From: Lacticaseibacillus jixianensis
GTDB taxonomy: Bacteria; Bacillota; Bacilli; Lactobacillales; Lactobacillaceae
DNA length: 64,000 nt
Assembly (NCBI RefSeq): GCF_003946485.1
Contig: NZ_RHOJ01000007.1
Location: 1-64,000, forward strand
Direction: 5' to 3'
Positions 16,721 to 25,252 of this stretch are shown here, piece by piece. The notes beneath the pieces are model-generated. The model was not told where the DNA came from, did no database searches, and worked only from the letters and a program-made list of their open reading frames with translations. The position numbers and the translations under genes were made by a program. Within the stretch, counting starts at the first letter, position 1. Each line of letters starts with the position of its first letter.

Positions 16721-18010
16721 ATGTTGAAAAAACTTCTGCTGTTTGCCGCCGCCGCGGCGTTGGCGATCCCATTTTTGAAACCGCAGACCACGGCTGCGGC
16801 CGAGGCGGCGCCTGATAATACGGAGATCGTGATCCACAAACGGATCAACCGCGATATTCGGGCCACCGCCCGGCCGGATGATGAATGGGGAGACTTCTCC
16901 TGGAACTACAACAACACCGGGGAACTTCTTGACCAGATTCAAACCGACAACACCTTCGGCCTGAACGGCGCGACCTTCAAGCTGTTTGACGCCACTTCGG
17001 CATACAACGAAGCACGGGCGAAGGGCCAGCCGGTGAAAGCGTTCGTCGACGAGTGGGCAAATAAGAAACGTAGCGAGGCGTTGAAAGAAGCCGAAGCGGA
17101 TTTCGCCACTATCGAGGAGCGGAAAACCGCCACTGACACGGTGGCCGGCAAGGCCGAAGACGGGATCGCCCGCTTCACCGTGCCGACCAAAGTGGGTGAT
17201 CAATACGCCGCTTACCTGATCATCGAAACTGGGGTTGGTGCGGAGGCACTTGTCAACGTCGACTTGTCACGCAAGGCGGCGCCGCTCATGGTGGTCCTGC
17301 CGCAGCGCAACCCGGCCAATGAGTACTTGAGCACGATTCACATCTACTCCAAGAATATTGGCTACGTTCGCGATCCGTACTTCTTCAAGTTTGGCCGGAC
17401 CGCGACTGGTGAGGATGTGCGGCTGGAGGGTGCCGTGTTTGCCCTTTACGAGATTCAAAATGGGCAGAAGCGCTACCTGAGTATGTCCGAAGTGACCGAC
17501 CTGAAGAACGAATGGGTTGAATCCGCAGACCCGCTCAACGATGACAAGGTGAACAAGTTCATCTCCGACAAGGATGGCCTTGTGAACACCGGCGAACGCT
17601 TCCTTCCGTCGGGCACGTACTACTTTGAAGAATTGCGCTCCGTGCCAGGCTATGTGAATGACTTGGGCGATAAGGGCGTTAAAGTTGAAATCCCGACTTC
17701 TTGGGAAAAGGAAGATGGCAGCAAAAACCCGGTACTGATCAACGGGGAACCAATGGACGAAACCGAATCCGGTGTCGTGCTGAAGCCGACGATTGAAAAG
17801 GGCCGCCCGCGTGTCTACAACGCGCGCAAAACCGACCCTTCCCAACCGACGACGCCAACGACTCCAGCGGCCCCGACCACCCCGGACAAGCCGTCTTCCG
17901 GCCGCTTACCGCAGACTGGTAATCTGATCAGCTTTGCGATGATCGTGCTTGGAATGTTCTTGATGCTCTTCGCTTGGCGGACAATGCGTCGCCACCAACT
18001 CAACCGATAA
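16721..18010 (+). CDS. minor pilin, SpaB-like, LPxTG-anchored
   Basis: 429 residues. The ATG at 16721 lies one base after the adhesin stop, with its GGAGGT inside the adhesin's last codons; the frame is open upstream but without a site. Signal peptide about 1-26, then a pilin region with a YSKN motif (Lys211) resembling the YPKN pilin motif, a Cna-B-like domain with YYFEELRSVPGY, a Pro/Thr linker (about 375-392), LPQTG (396-400), a membrane helix and a basic tail. It is longer than the roughly 240-residue SpaB of Lacticaseibacillus rhamnosus. Likely role: basal or minor subunit linking the fibre to the cell wall. Confidence 0.85.
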   Translation: MLKKLLLFAAAAALAIPFLKPQTTAAAEAAPDNTEIVIHKRINRDIRATARPDDEWGDFSWNYNNTGELLDQIQTDNTFGLNGATFKLFDATSAYNEARAKGQPVKAFVDEWANKKRSEALKEAEADFATIEERKTATDTVAGKAEDGIARFTVPTKVGDQYAAYLIIETGVGAEALVNVDLSRKAAPLMVVLPQRNPANEYLSTIHIYSKNIGYVRDPYFFKFGRTATGEDVRLEGAVFALYEIQNGQKRYLSMSEVTDLKNEWVESADPLNDDKVNKFISDKDGLVNTGERFLPSGTYYFEELRSVPGYVNDLGDKGVKVEIPTSWEKEDGSKNPVLINGEPMDETESGVVLKPTIEKGRPRVYNARKTDPSQPTTPTTPAAPTTPDKPSSGRLPQTGNLISFAMIVLGMFLMLFAWRTMRRHQLNR

Positions 18011-18023
18011 GGAGAACACAACA

Positions 18024-19679
18024 ATGACAAAAGCAACTAAACTGACTCGCTTCACGATGGCAGGCCTGATGGTTTGCTCGATGGCCCTCACCACAATGAC
18101 CACGGTTGCCGCAACTTCCCCGAATGTGACCACGGCGGCGAAGGCTAAGACAGACAATAAGCTACCGGAAACGGTCACCGTCAACGTACATAAGCTCAGC
18201 TTCCTTGATGCTGATTCAACCCCTCAGCAAAACACTGGGGCGCAGATGACTTTTGAAGGGTCAAAGCCTGTTCCGGGTGTTCAGTTTGATCTTTATAACA
18301 TTCGTGGGTTAGTTGATTCCATGGTACCGGACATGATGGAAAAAGACGAATCACTGACTTTGACAGAGGCGATTAAGAAAGCAACAACGCAAATTAGTCA
18401 TGAATGGTCGCAAAACAAGGGCACCTGGATTGGCGCCGGTGCTGTAAAGGGCGACAGTGTAATCACAGGCAATGATGGTGTTGCCAAGTTTAATAACGTG
18501 GTCACCAAGACGGGTGATAAGTATCAAATCTACCTGGCTGAAGAAGTTCGGAGCGAAACGCTAGGTAACAGCAACATGTTCATGAGCTTGCCGCTAGTTT
18601 TTGGGATGCCTATCACGGACGATGATGGTAAGTACTTCGAGGATATTCACCTGTATGCCAAAAATAGTGCCATCGAAAAGCAAATCACAAACACCAAGGA
18701 TGAAAATTCTTCAGATGAAAAGGTCTATAACTTCGAAGTTGGTGAAGAAATTTCATACGATGCTCGGGTGAATATTCCGGGTAACATTAAAGATAAGAAA
18801 GCCAACGGGGAATACCTCTACAATAAGCTTAACATCAAGGACCAAATGACCGAAGTGGGAACGACCCTTAAAGGAATTGATAAAATCGAAGCCGATGGGG
18901 AGGACGTGACGCAGCTCTTCACTGATTTAGCACAACGAACAATCATATCAGGTGACGCAAATAGCAAGGCTGGGTTTACATACAATATTGACTTTGCAAC
19001 GGCTAATCAGGATAAGCTGACTGAACTGCTGAATGCGATTGCCGGCACGCAGGTGAAGTTTACCTATACTGTTGTGATTAACGAATATGCGGTACCGACT
19101 CAAGATATCGGTAATGAATTCGGGGTAACGCTTGGTGATGAATCAATTGTGGCCAAGGCTAAGGAAGTTGAAACCGGGGGCTACAGGTTCACTAAGGTAG
19201 ACTCCAATGACGACGATATTAAGCTGGCCGGTGCAACCTTTAAGGTTTCACGCCAACGCGGTGATATCACTGAGTATGCCGAGTTTGATGGTAAGGCAAC
19301 CCTCAAGAATGTCGATGGGGTGTACGCAACGGATGACATTGTCTGGAATGAGACAGGGACCACCTTTGAAACGGGTAGTTCAGTAGGTAACGAGGGTAAC
19401 CTGCAATTCAGCGGGCTGGAAACCGGTGCCTATCAGTTGCACGAAATCAAGGCGCCAGACGGCTACGCTAAGTCTGATACCCCGCTGGATTTCTCAATCA
19501 CCCAAGGGGCAGATGGCAAGCTTGAACTGAACACCGATAATAATCTGTATGCCGAAGTTGAAAACACCCCGATCGACGGCGTTCTGCCAATCACTGGTTC
19601 CATGGGCATCGTGGCCTTCCTGATCGTGGGGACGGCAGCGATGGGCACGGCGGTGATGATCAAGAAGCGCCGCGCGTAA
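18024..19679 (+). CDS. backbone (major) pilin, SpaA-like, LPxTG-anchored
   Basis: 551 residues behind AAGGAG. Signal peptide about 1-30; N-terminal pilin domain; a YAKN motif (Lys213) at the usual position of the pilin-motif lysine that the sortase joins to the Thr of the next subunit; a central isopeptide-type domain; a C-terminal Cna-B domain with E-box YQLHEIKAPDGY; sorting signal LPITG (521-525), a helix and an IKKRRA tail. Polymerisation by the adjacent class C sortase forms the shaft. Codon use is noticeably more AT-rich in the middle (about 18.2-19.5 kb) than in flanking genes, suggesting transfer or diversifying exchange. Confidence 0.9.
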   Translation: MTKATKLTRFTMAGLMVCSMALTTMTTVAATSPNVTTAAKAKTDNKLPETVTVNVHKLSFLDADSTPQQNTGAQMTFEGSKPVPGVQFDLYNIRGLVDSMVPDMMEKDESLTLTEAIKKATTQISHEWSQNKGTWIGAGAVKGDSVITGNDGVAKFNNVVTKTGDKYQIYLAEEVRSETLGNSNMFMSLPLVFGMPITDDDGKYFEDIHLYAKNSAIEKQITNTKDENSSDEKVYNFEVGEEISYDARVNIPGNIKDKKANGEYLYNKLNIKDQMTEVGTTLKGIDKIEADGEDVTQLFTDLAQRTIISGDANSKAGFTYNIDFATANQDKLTELLNAIAGTQVKFTYTVVINEYAVPTQDIGNEFGVTLGDESIVAKAKEVETGGYRFTKVDSNDDDIKLAGATFKVSRQRGDITEYAEFDGKATLKNVDGVYATDDIVWNETGTTFETGSSVGNEGNLQFSGLETGAYQLHEIKAPDGYAKSDTPLDFSITQGADGKLELNTDNNLYAEVENTPIDGVLPITGSMGIVAFLIVGTAAMGTAVMIKKRRA

Positions 19680-19703
19680 TCAACGAAACGGAGATGAGTC
19701 TGG

Positions 19704-20543
19704 ATGGCCAAAAAGAAACGTAAAAAAGCGACCCTCTTCACGGACCTGCTCGTGATCATCGTCTTTTTCATCGGCTTGGCCGTCTTCGCTTATCCGTTCG
19801 TGGCCCGTGCCGTCAACTTCGTGGTGGTGGAGTACCGCCTCAAGCGGGACTCCGAAACCGCGAAGAAGAACGCCGCGGCCCGCGAGAAGGCGCAAAAGGA
19901 ATTCAACAAGCGCCTGGCAGAAACCGGGATGCGGCCGAACGCCGATGTCTTCCGGCAGCCGGGTAAAGGGATCCAGGACGTCAGTGCCCTGAAGAAGCAC
20001 CTGATTGGCGCCGTCACGATTCCCAAGTTGAAGGTCAACGTGCCACTGTACGACACCGTCAGTGACACTCTGCTGGCCTCTGGCGCTGTGGTGCTGCCGG
20101 GGACCAGCTACCCGACCGGGGGCAAGAGCACCCACACGGTGATCTCGGCGCACAGTGGGGTCCCGAGCAAGACGCTGTTCGATGACCTGGAGGACCTGAA
20201 AAAGGGGCAGCAGTTCATCATCACGGTGAACGACAAGCACCTGGCTTACAAGGTCCACCAGATCAAGGTGATCGAGCCCGATGACACGTCCAGCCTCAAG
20301 ATCGAGGCGGGGCGGGACCTGGCAACGCTGATGACCTGCACCCCGGTGGGGATCAATTCTCACCGCCTGCTGGTCACAGGTCACCGGGTGCCGTATTCTG
20401 AGGCGACCGCCAAGGAGGCCGACCGCGGCAACCGCCGCGCTTGGTGGCAGAACATTGGGATCATCGCCGCTGCGGTGGCGGCAGTCGCCCTGGTGATCAC
20501 GCTCATTGTGCGCGCCGTCAAGAAGCATCGGCGGGTGCCGTAG
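19704..20543 (+). CDS. srtC: class C sortase (pilus polymerase)
   Basis: 279 residues. N-terminal membrane helix (12-33), a charged coiled segment, the sortase beta-barrel with His150 (ISAHSG), Cys212 (TLMTCTP) and Arg221 (NSHRLL), then a second membrane helix (247-270) and a basic tail, as in class C enzymes. The lid region reads NADVF near residue 81; class C lids usually have Asp-Pro-aromatic, so here Val replaces Pro. It joins pilin subunits by Lys-Thr isopeptide bonds outside the membrane. It is the last gene of the operon, followed by a bidirectional terminator. Confidence 0.93.
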   Translation: MAKKKRKKATLFTDLLVIIVFFIGLAVFAYPFVARAVNFVVVEYRLKRDSETAKKNAAAREKAQKEFNKRLAETGMRPNADVFRQPGKGIQDVSALKKHLIGAVTIPKLKVNVPLYDTVSDTLLASGAVVLPGTSYPTGGKSTHTVISAHSGVPSKTLFDDLEDLKKGQQFIITVNDKHLAYKVHQIKVIEPDDTSSLKIEAGRDLATLMTCTPVGINSHRLLVTGHRVPYSEATAKEADRGNRRAWWQNIGIIAAAVAAVALVITLIVRAVKKHRRVP

Positions 20544-20550
20544 CCAAACT

Positions 20551-20597
20551 TAAAACGCACCGACAAGCTTGTCAGTCAAGCGAGCCGGTGCGTTTTT
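20551..20597. terminator. bidirectional intrinsic terminator
   Basis: AAAACGCACCG pairs with CGGTGCGTTTTT. It serves the rightward pilus operon and the leftward uvrA2 gene ending at 20605; A- and T-runs flank both sides. Confidence 0.85.
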
Positions 20598-20604
20598 CTG
20601 TGCG

Positions 20605-23142
20605 TTAGTGGCTAAATTTGGCCAGGTGCGCCTTTAGGTACGCCCCGGTGTGGCCAGCTGTGCTTTGTGCGACTTCTTGCGGGGTCCCGCTGGCGACGAT
20701 TTGCCCGCCGAACCGCCCGCCTTCAGGTCCTAGGTCCAGCAGGTAATCGGCATTGGCCAGGACGTCAAGGTCATGCTCAATGGTCAAGACCGTGCCGCCG
20801 GCGTCGATGAGGCGCTGGAAGACCTGAAGCAGGGTGGCGACATCAAGGGGATGCAGGCCCACGGACGGCTCATCGAAGACGAACAGGGTGCCGCGCTGCG
20901 TTCGGCCCATGTGCGCGGTCAGCTTGAGGCGCTGAGCCTCGCCGCCGGACAGCGCCGGGGTGCTTTCGCCGAGGTGCAGGTAGCCCAGGCCCATGTCGTG
21001 CAGCGTCTGCAGGGTGGCGGCGATGGCCGGCTCGGCTTTGAACACCGGCAGCGCCTCGTCCACCGAAAGGTCCAGCAGGTCCGCGATCGAGCGGCCCTGC
21101 CATTTCACGTCAAGCACGGCGGGGTTGTAACGTCGTCCGTTGCACGTCGGGCAGACCTGCTGCATATCCGGCAGGTACTGGATGTCCAGGCTGATCTGGC
21201 CGGTGCCGCCGCAAGTCGGGCAGGCCCCGGCAGTGACATTGTAGGAGAAGTTGCTGGCGGTATAGCCGCGCTGCCGGCTTGCGGGCAGTCCAGCAAACAA
21301 GTCGCGCAGCCGGTCGAGGATGTTGGTGTAAGTGGCGACCGTCGAGCGGACGTTTTTGCCCACTGGGCTCGCATCGATGGCGACGACCTTGCGCAGGCCG
21401 CCGCGGTGCAGGTCTTTAACAAAAGCGGGCGCGGGGTTCGGCTTGGTGGCCGTCAGTGCCGGCACCAACGCATCGAACACCAGCGTGGATTTGCCAGCGC
21501 CCGAAAAGCCGGAAACCACGCTCAGCTGGTTGACTGGAAACTGAACGGTCAAATTGTGCAGATTGAAGCGGTTGGTGACGGTCAGCCCGTACCATTTCTT
21601 AGCAGCGGCGTGGGCCTGGGTCGCGGTCGGCCGGACGATCAAGTCGGCAGCGCCCGTCAGGTATGGTCCGATCAGGGAGCTTGGCTTTCGAGCGACGGCG
21701 GCCGGAGTGCCTTGGTTGAGCAGGCGGCCGCCAGCTGCCCCGGCACCGGGGCCGATTTCCAGCACCTGGTCGGCGGCTTCGATGATGGCCGTGTCGTGGT
21801 CCACACCCACGACCGAATTGCCTTGAGCAACCAGACTGCGCATCACGGCGATCAGGCCGGCGACATTGGCCGGGTGCAGCCCAATCGACGGTTCGTCCAG
21901 CACGTACAGGACGCCGGTGGTTTCCGTGCGCAGCGTGCGCGCCAGCTGAATGCGCTGCAGCTCACCAGTGGACAGGCTTGCGCCGGCGCGGCTGAGCTGC
22001 AAGTACGAAAGGCCGAGGTCGATCAGCGGCTTGAGCACCGTGGTCAGCTCCCGCAGAATGTCGTGTGCTAGCGGCTGCATGGCCGCCGGCAGCCAGTCAT
22101 AGATAGTAGGGATGAAAGCTGTGAGCTCGCTCAGCGTCATGGCCGAGACTTCGGCGATGTTTTTACCATTGATGAGCTGGCCTAGCAGTGCCGGCCGAAA
22201 GCGCGAGCCGTGGCAGGTCGGGCACACGTCGAAGCGGTAGAAGCGATTCAGCCGCGTGATGGCACGCTCGTTGGTCGTGGTCGCCATGGAATCTTCGACC
22301 GCGTTAAAGGCGTTCTCGTACATGGCATGGTCCATGTGGAAAATTTTCCCGGTTTTGGAGGGAATATTGATGGCGTAGGCCTGCTTCTTGCCGTGCCACA
22401 CCATCTCCTGCTGCGCTTGGGGCAGGTCCTTGAATGGGGTGTCGATGTCGAGGCCGATCTGCTGGGCAACGAAGATCATAAAATTGCGTCCCGGCAGCCG
22501 CCACGAGGCCACAGCCCCTTGACGGAGGGTCAGCGTTGGGTCGGGGATCAGCCGCTCGGGGGCAAGCGTCCGGGCGACCCCGGTGCCGCCGCAGGTCGGG
22601 CAGGCACCGGCGGAGTTGAAAGCGAAATCCTCGGCGCCAAACGCCTTGAACTTGACGTTGCAGGTCGGGCAGGTGATCTCCCCCATCCCCGAATCTGGCT
22701 GGTTAGGCAAGTCCATGGCCCGGGCAATGTTCAGCGTGGGCGGCACCTGATGACCGTTGGGACAGCGCGGCGAGCCCAGGCGTGAGAACGCCAGCCGCAG
22801 GACGTTCAGGGCCTCGGTGGTCGTGCCGACCGTGGAGCGGATGCCGGGCACGATGGGCCGCTGGCGCAGCGCAATGGCGCTGGGGATGTGCGCGATCGAA
22901 GCGACCTGTGCGTGGCCCACCTGGCCAAGGCGGCGCCGGGTGTACGTCGACAGTGCGGAGACATAGCGGCGCATTCCTTCGGCGTAAAGCACGCCCATCG
23001 CCAGGGAGGACTTACCCGAACCGGAGCGCCCGGTGATCGCGACCAGCTGATGAAGCGGAATATCGACGTTTAGGTGTTGCAGGTTGTGGACAGCCGCACC
23101 CCGCACCTCGATCGCGTCTGGAATCGTGGTAGACTTAGACAT
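20605..23142 (-). CDS. UvrA2-like ABC-type excinuclease subunit
   Basis: 845 residues from the ATG behind AAGAAGG. Two UvrA-type ATPase halves: Walker A GRSGSGKSSL and GFSGAGKST, signatures LSTGELQR and LSGGEAQR, Walker B VLDEPSIGLHP and VFDEPSVGLHP. Zinc-binding CxxC pairs occur (CPTC...CPTCGGTG). At about 845 residues it is shorter than canonical UvrA (about 940) and has the divergent form of class II UvrA, which lacks most of the UvrB-binding insertion. UvrA2 proteins recognise DNA damage or adducts and are linked to genotoxic drug tolerance in some bacteria. Only 31 bp separate it from the divergent nitroreductase. Confidence 0.88.
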   Translation of the reverse strand: MSKSTTIPDAIEVRGAAVHNLQHLNVDIPLHQLVAITGRSGSGKSSLAMGVLYAEGMRRYVSALSTYTRRRLGQVGHAQVASIAHIPSAIALRQRPIVPGIRSTVGTTTEALNVLRLAFSRLGSPRCPNGHQVPPTLNIARAMDLPNQPDSGMGEITCPTCNVKFKAFGAEDFAFNSAGACPTCGGTGVARTLAPERLIPDPTLTLRQGAVASWRLPGRNFMIFVAQQIGLDIDTPFKDLPQAQQEMVWHGKKQAYAINIPSKTGKIFHMDHAMYENAFNAVEDSMATTTNERAITRLNRFYRFDVCPTCHGSRFRPALLGQLINGKNIAEVSAMTLSELTAFIPTIYDWLPAAMQPLAHDILRELTTVLKPLIDLGLSYLQLSRAGASLSTGELQRIQLARTLRTETTGVLYVLDEPSIGLHPANVAGLIAVMRSLVAQGNSVVGVDHDTAIIEAADQVLEIGPGAGAAGGRLLNQGTPAAVARKPSSLIGPYLTGAADLIVRPTATQAHAAAKKWYGLTVTNRFNLHNLTVQFPVNQLSVVSGFSGAGKSTLVFDALVPALTATKPNPAPAFVKDLHRGGLRKVVAIDASPVGKNVRSTVATYTNILDRLRDLFAGLPASRQRGYTASNFSYNVTAGACPTCGGTGQISLDIQYLPDMQQVCPTCNGRRYNPAVLDVKWQGRSIADLLDLSVDEALPVFKAEPAIAATLQTLHDMGLGYLHLGESTPALSGGEAQRLKLTAHMGRTQRGTLFVFDEPSVGLHPLDVATLLQVFQRLIDAGGTVLTIEHDLDVLANADYLLDLGPEGGRFGGQIVASGTPQEVAQSTAGHTGAYLKAHLAKFSH

Positions 23143-23173
23143 TAGAAAACCTTCTTTGGAAAAGAGTGAGTAC

Positions 23174-23905
23174 ATGATGATCGATACCAGTGCTTTGAAT
23201 CACCGCACCATCCGTAAGTTCAGCGCCGCGCCGCAGCCGGCCGATCAGCGCGCCTTGGAGGACGTTGCCCAGGCGACTGCCTCTAGCAACTTCCTGCAGC
23301 AGTTTACCTTGATCAAGGTGGCCGACCAGGCCAAGCGGCAGCACATCGCGGCACTCACTAACTGCGCCTTTGTGGCGGGGCCGGGAATGCTGTACGTGTT
23401 CGTGCTCGATCAGCAGCGCAACCTTGAGGCGGCCAAGCTGACCGGCCAAGCGGCGGCCCGCTTCACCGGCTGGGCCGGTTTTCTCGGTGGGGTGGCCGAC
23501 TGTGAGCTAGCCGCGCAGAACTTAGTTGCCGCCGCAGAGCGCAGCGGCCTAGGCGCGTGCTTTCTCGGCAGTGTGCTGAACGACCCGCGCCGGATGATCG
23601 CGCTGCTGGGTTTGCCCCGACACACGTTCCCAGTGCTGGGCCTGGTGGTGGGAGTGCCGGCGGAGCAGCCGGAGCACAAGCCCCGCCTGCCGCACGCAGC
23701 GGTGGTCGGCGAAGACACTTACCCGACCATGGCCGACTTACATGATTATGATAACACCCTTGAAGATTATTACCGGCACCGCCAGTGGAACGCGCGAGAG
23801 GAGACCTTCACCAGCAGCTTGCGGGCGTACACAAAAACCGACCCCCATCATCGTCCGGAGATCGGTCAGATTTTACGCGACCAGGGTTTTAACCTACCAC
23901 AGTAA
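23174..23905 (+). CDS. NfsA-like FMN nitroreductase / NADPH oxidoreductase
   Basis: 243 residues from the ATG at 23174 (AAAAGAGTGAG upstream); the frame is open further back, inside uvrA2. The N-terminal HRTIRKFS pattern binds FMN phosphate; the middle LGACFLGSVLNDP and VLGLVVGVP segments and the C-terminal arm (LEDYYRHRQ) match the NfsA/FRP group. These flavoproteins reduce nitroaromatics, quinones or flavins with NADPH. The divergent arrangement with uvrA2 and the MarR gene behind it suggest a response to xenobiotics. Confidence 0.88.
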   Translation: MMIDTSALNHRTIRKFSAAPQPADQRALEDVAQATASSNFLQQFTLIKVADQAKRQHIAALTNCAFVAGPGMLYVFVLDQQRNLEAAKLTGQAAARFTGWAGFLGGVADCELAAQNLVAAAERSGLGACFLGSVLNDPRRMIALLGLPRHTFPVLGLVVGVPAEQPEHKPRLPHAAVVGEDTYPTMADLHDYDNTLEDYYRHRQWNAREETFTSSLRAYTKTDPHHRPEIGQILRDQGFNLPQ

Positions 23906-24328
23906 TCATTCGGGTTGGCTCACGAGCACCTCGTTGGCCTGGTCAAGTAATTTGATCAACTTGGTGAACTTCTTTTTGCCCAGGCCCTCCCTGAGGGCGT
24001 TCATTGGTTTGAAGTAGTCGTCGCTCATATCGCGGACCGCCTGCTTGCCGGCCTCGGTCAGGCTTAGGGTGAAGCTGCGGTTGTCCGTTTGATCTGGCGT
24101 CTTCTCCAGCAGGGCATCATCGAGCAGTGGCCCCATCATTTTGGTGATGGCAGCCTTAGACAGGCCCATCGCTTCCGCCAGCTCCGTGGGTGTTGGGGGC
24201 GTGGGCTCAGCGGCGACCCAAAATAGCAGGTTCTGCTGGGCTACCGGTCGGCCCTCAGCCCCATCGCTGGGAGTGAGGCGGGTAAACTGATTCAGCGTTT
24301 GGTTGATTTGTAGATGGCGTAATTTCAC
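23906..24328 (-). CDS. MarR family transcriptional regulator
   Basis: 140 residues with a GTG start 7 bp behind AAAGGA. Winged helix core: TPTELAEAMGLSKAAITKMMGPLLDD, here given as its span of about residues 46-71, followed by the wing DQTDNRSFTLSLTEAGK. MarR dimers repress drug- or stress-linked genes and release on ligand or oxidation. Its stop directly abuts the convergent nitroreductase stop at 23905. It plausibly controls the nitroreductase/uvrA2 pair, but no operator is identified. Confidence 0.88.
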   Translation of the reverse strand: MKLRHLQINQTLNQFTRLTPSDGAEGRPVAQQNLLFWVAAEPTPPTPTELAEAMGLSKAAITKMMGPLLDDALLEKTPDQTDNRSFTLSLTEAGKQAVRDMSDDYFKPMNALREGLGKKKFTKLIKLLDQANEVLVSQPE

Positions 24329-24414
24329 ACGACCACGTCCTTTCGCGGCGGCTTCCGGTCACTAACTTAAGCATACCGAGATGGACCCGCGAAACGCAAA
24401 GGAAAAGGAGCAGC

Positions 24415-25059
24415 ATGACGCAAGAAGAACAGTTATTGAACTACGCCGCGGGGGTGCTGGGCCATGATGCCAGCGGCCATTCGCTGGATCATATTCGGCG
24501 GGTCGTGGCGACGACCAAGACACTGCTGGCGCAAACGCCTGCGGCCGACCCGATCGTGGCCGTGGCCGCGGCGGCGCTGCACGACACTTACGACGACAAG
24601 CTGGTGCCGGACGTGGCGGCGGCCAAGGCGAGGACGGTAGCGGCGATGACCGCGGCCGGCTTGACCGCGCGTCAGCGGCAGGCCATCCTTGCGATCATTG
24701 ACCACATGAGCTTTAAGGCCAGCCTGGCAGGCAAGCAGGCACTCAGCCTTGAAGGCCAGCTGGTGCAAGACGCCGACCGGCTGGACGCCATCGGTGCGAT
24801 CGGCATCGCCCGCGCCATGATGTACGGCGGCGCCCACGGCAGCAAGTTATACGACCCTGCCTTAACGCCCAGGGAGCACCTCGATGCCGCGGCGTACCGG
24901 GGTGCAGACAGCACCATCATCAATCATTTTCACGAAAAGCTGCTGAAGCTGGCGGCCCAGATGAACACCCCGGCAGCCAAGCGCATGGCGACAAACCGGC
25001 ACCAGGTCATGACTGACTACCTGGCCGAATTTGCGGCCGAATGGCGCGGCGAAAAATGA
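24415..25059 (+). CDS. HD-domain phosphohydrolase (YpgQ-like)
   Basis: 214 residues behind AAAGGAG. The HD motif is complete: H26 region (HSLDHIRRV), ALHDTYDDK (His-Asp pair), and the downstream QDADRLDAIGAIGIAR Asp. This HD subgroup includes YpgQ-type pyrophosphohydrolases acting on nucleotides with a divalent metal. Cytoplasmic. The tRNA-Thr promoter starts 22 bp after the stop. Confidence 0.88.
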   Translation: MTQEEQLLNYAAGVLGHDASGHSLDHIRRVVATTKTLLAQTPAADPIVAVAAAALHDTYDDKLVPDVAAAKARTVAAMTAAGLTARQRQAILAIIDHMSFKASLAGKQALSLEGQLVQDADRLDAIGAIGIARAMMYGGAHGSKLYDPALTPREHLDAAAYRGADSTIINHFHEKLLKLAAQMNTPAAKRMATNRHQVMTDYLAEFAAEWRGEK

Positions 25060-25081
25060 GCCACTTTTTGCGCGCGTAGGG

Positions 25082-25110
25082 TTGCAGGGTTTTAAGAGAT
25101 ATAGTATATT
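25082..25110 (+). promoter_or_regulatory. tRNA-Thr promoter
   Basis: TTGCAG (25082-25087), 17 bp spacer and TATATT (25105-25110), 32 bp before the tRNA. Confidence 0.8.
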
Positions 25111-25142
25111 GATTAGGCAGTTGTTTTTAGCAAACAGCCTAT

Positions 25143-25215
25143 GCCGTTTTAGCTCAGCAGGTAGAGCGCATCCATGGTAAGGATGAGGTCACCGGTTCAA
25201 ATCCGGTAAACGGCT
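25143..25215 (+). tRNA. tRNA-Thr (anticodon GGU)
   Basis: 73 nt cloverleaf: acceptor GCCGTTT/AAACGGC, D-arm with AGCTCAGCAGGTAGAGC, anticodon stem CATCC/GGATG around loop ATGGTAA (GGT, reads ACC), T-arm ACCGG-TTCAAAT-CCGGT, discriminator T. CCA is not encoded. It is a single tRNA with its own promoter and terminator. Confidence 0.96.
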
Positions 25216-25221
25216 GCGATG

Positions 25222-25248
25222 GTCCGACAGAGATGTCGGGCTTTTTTT
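25222..25248 (+). terminator. intrinsic terminator of tRNA-Thr
   Basis: CCGACA-GAGA-TGTCGG stem (extended by two pairs) with seven T. Structured repeat copy B starts 4 bp after the T-run. Confidence 0.92.
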
Positions 25249-25252
25249 GTCG

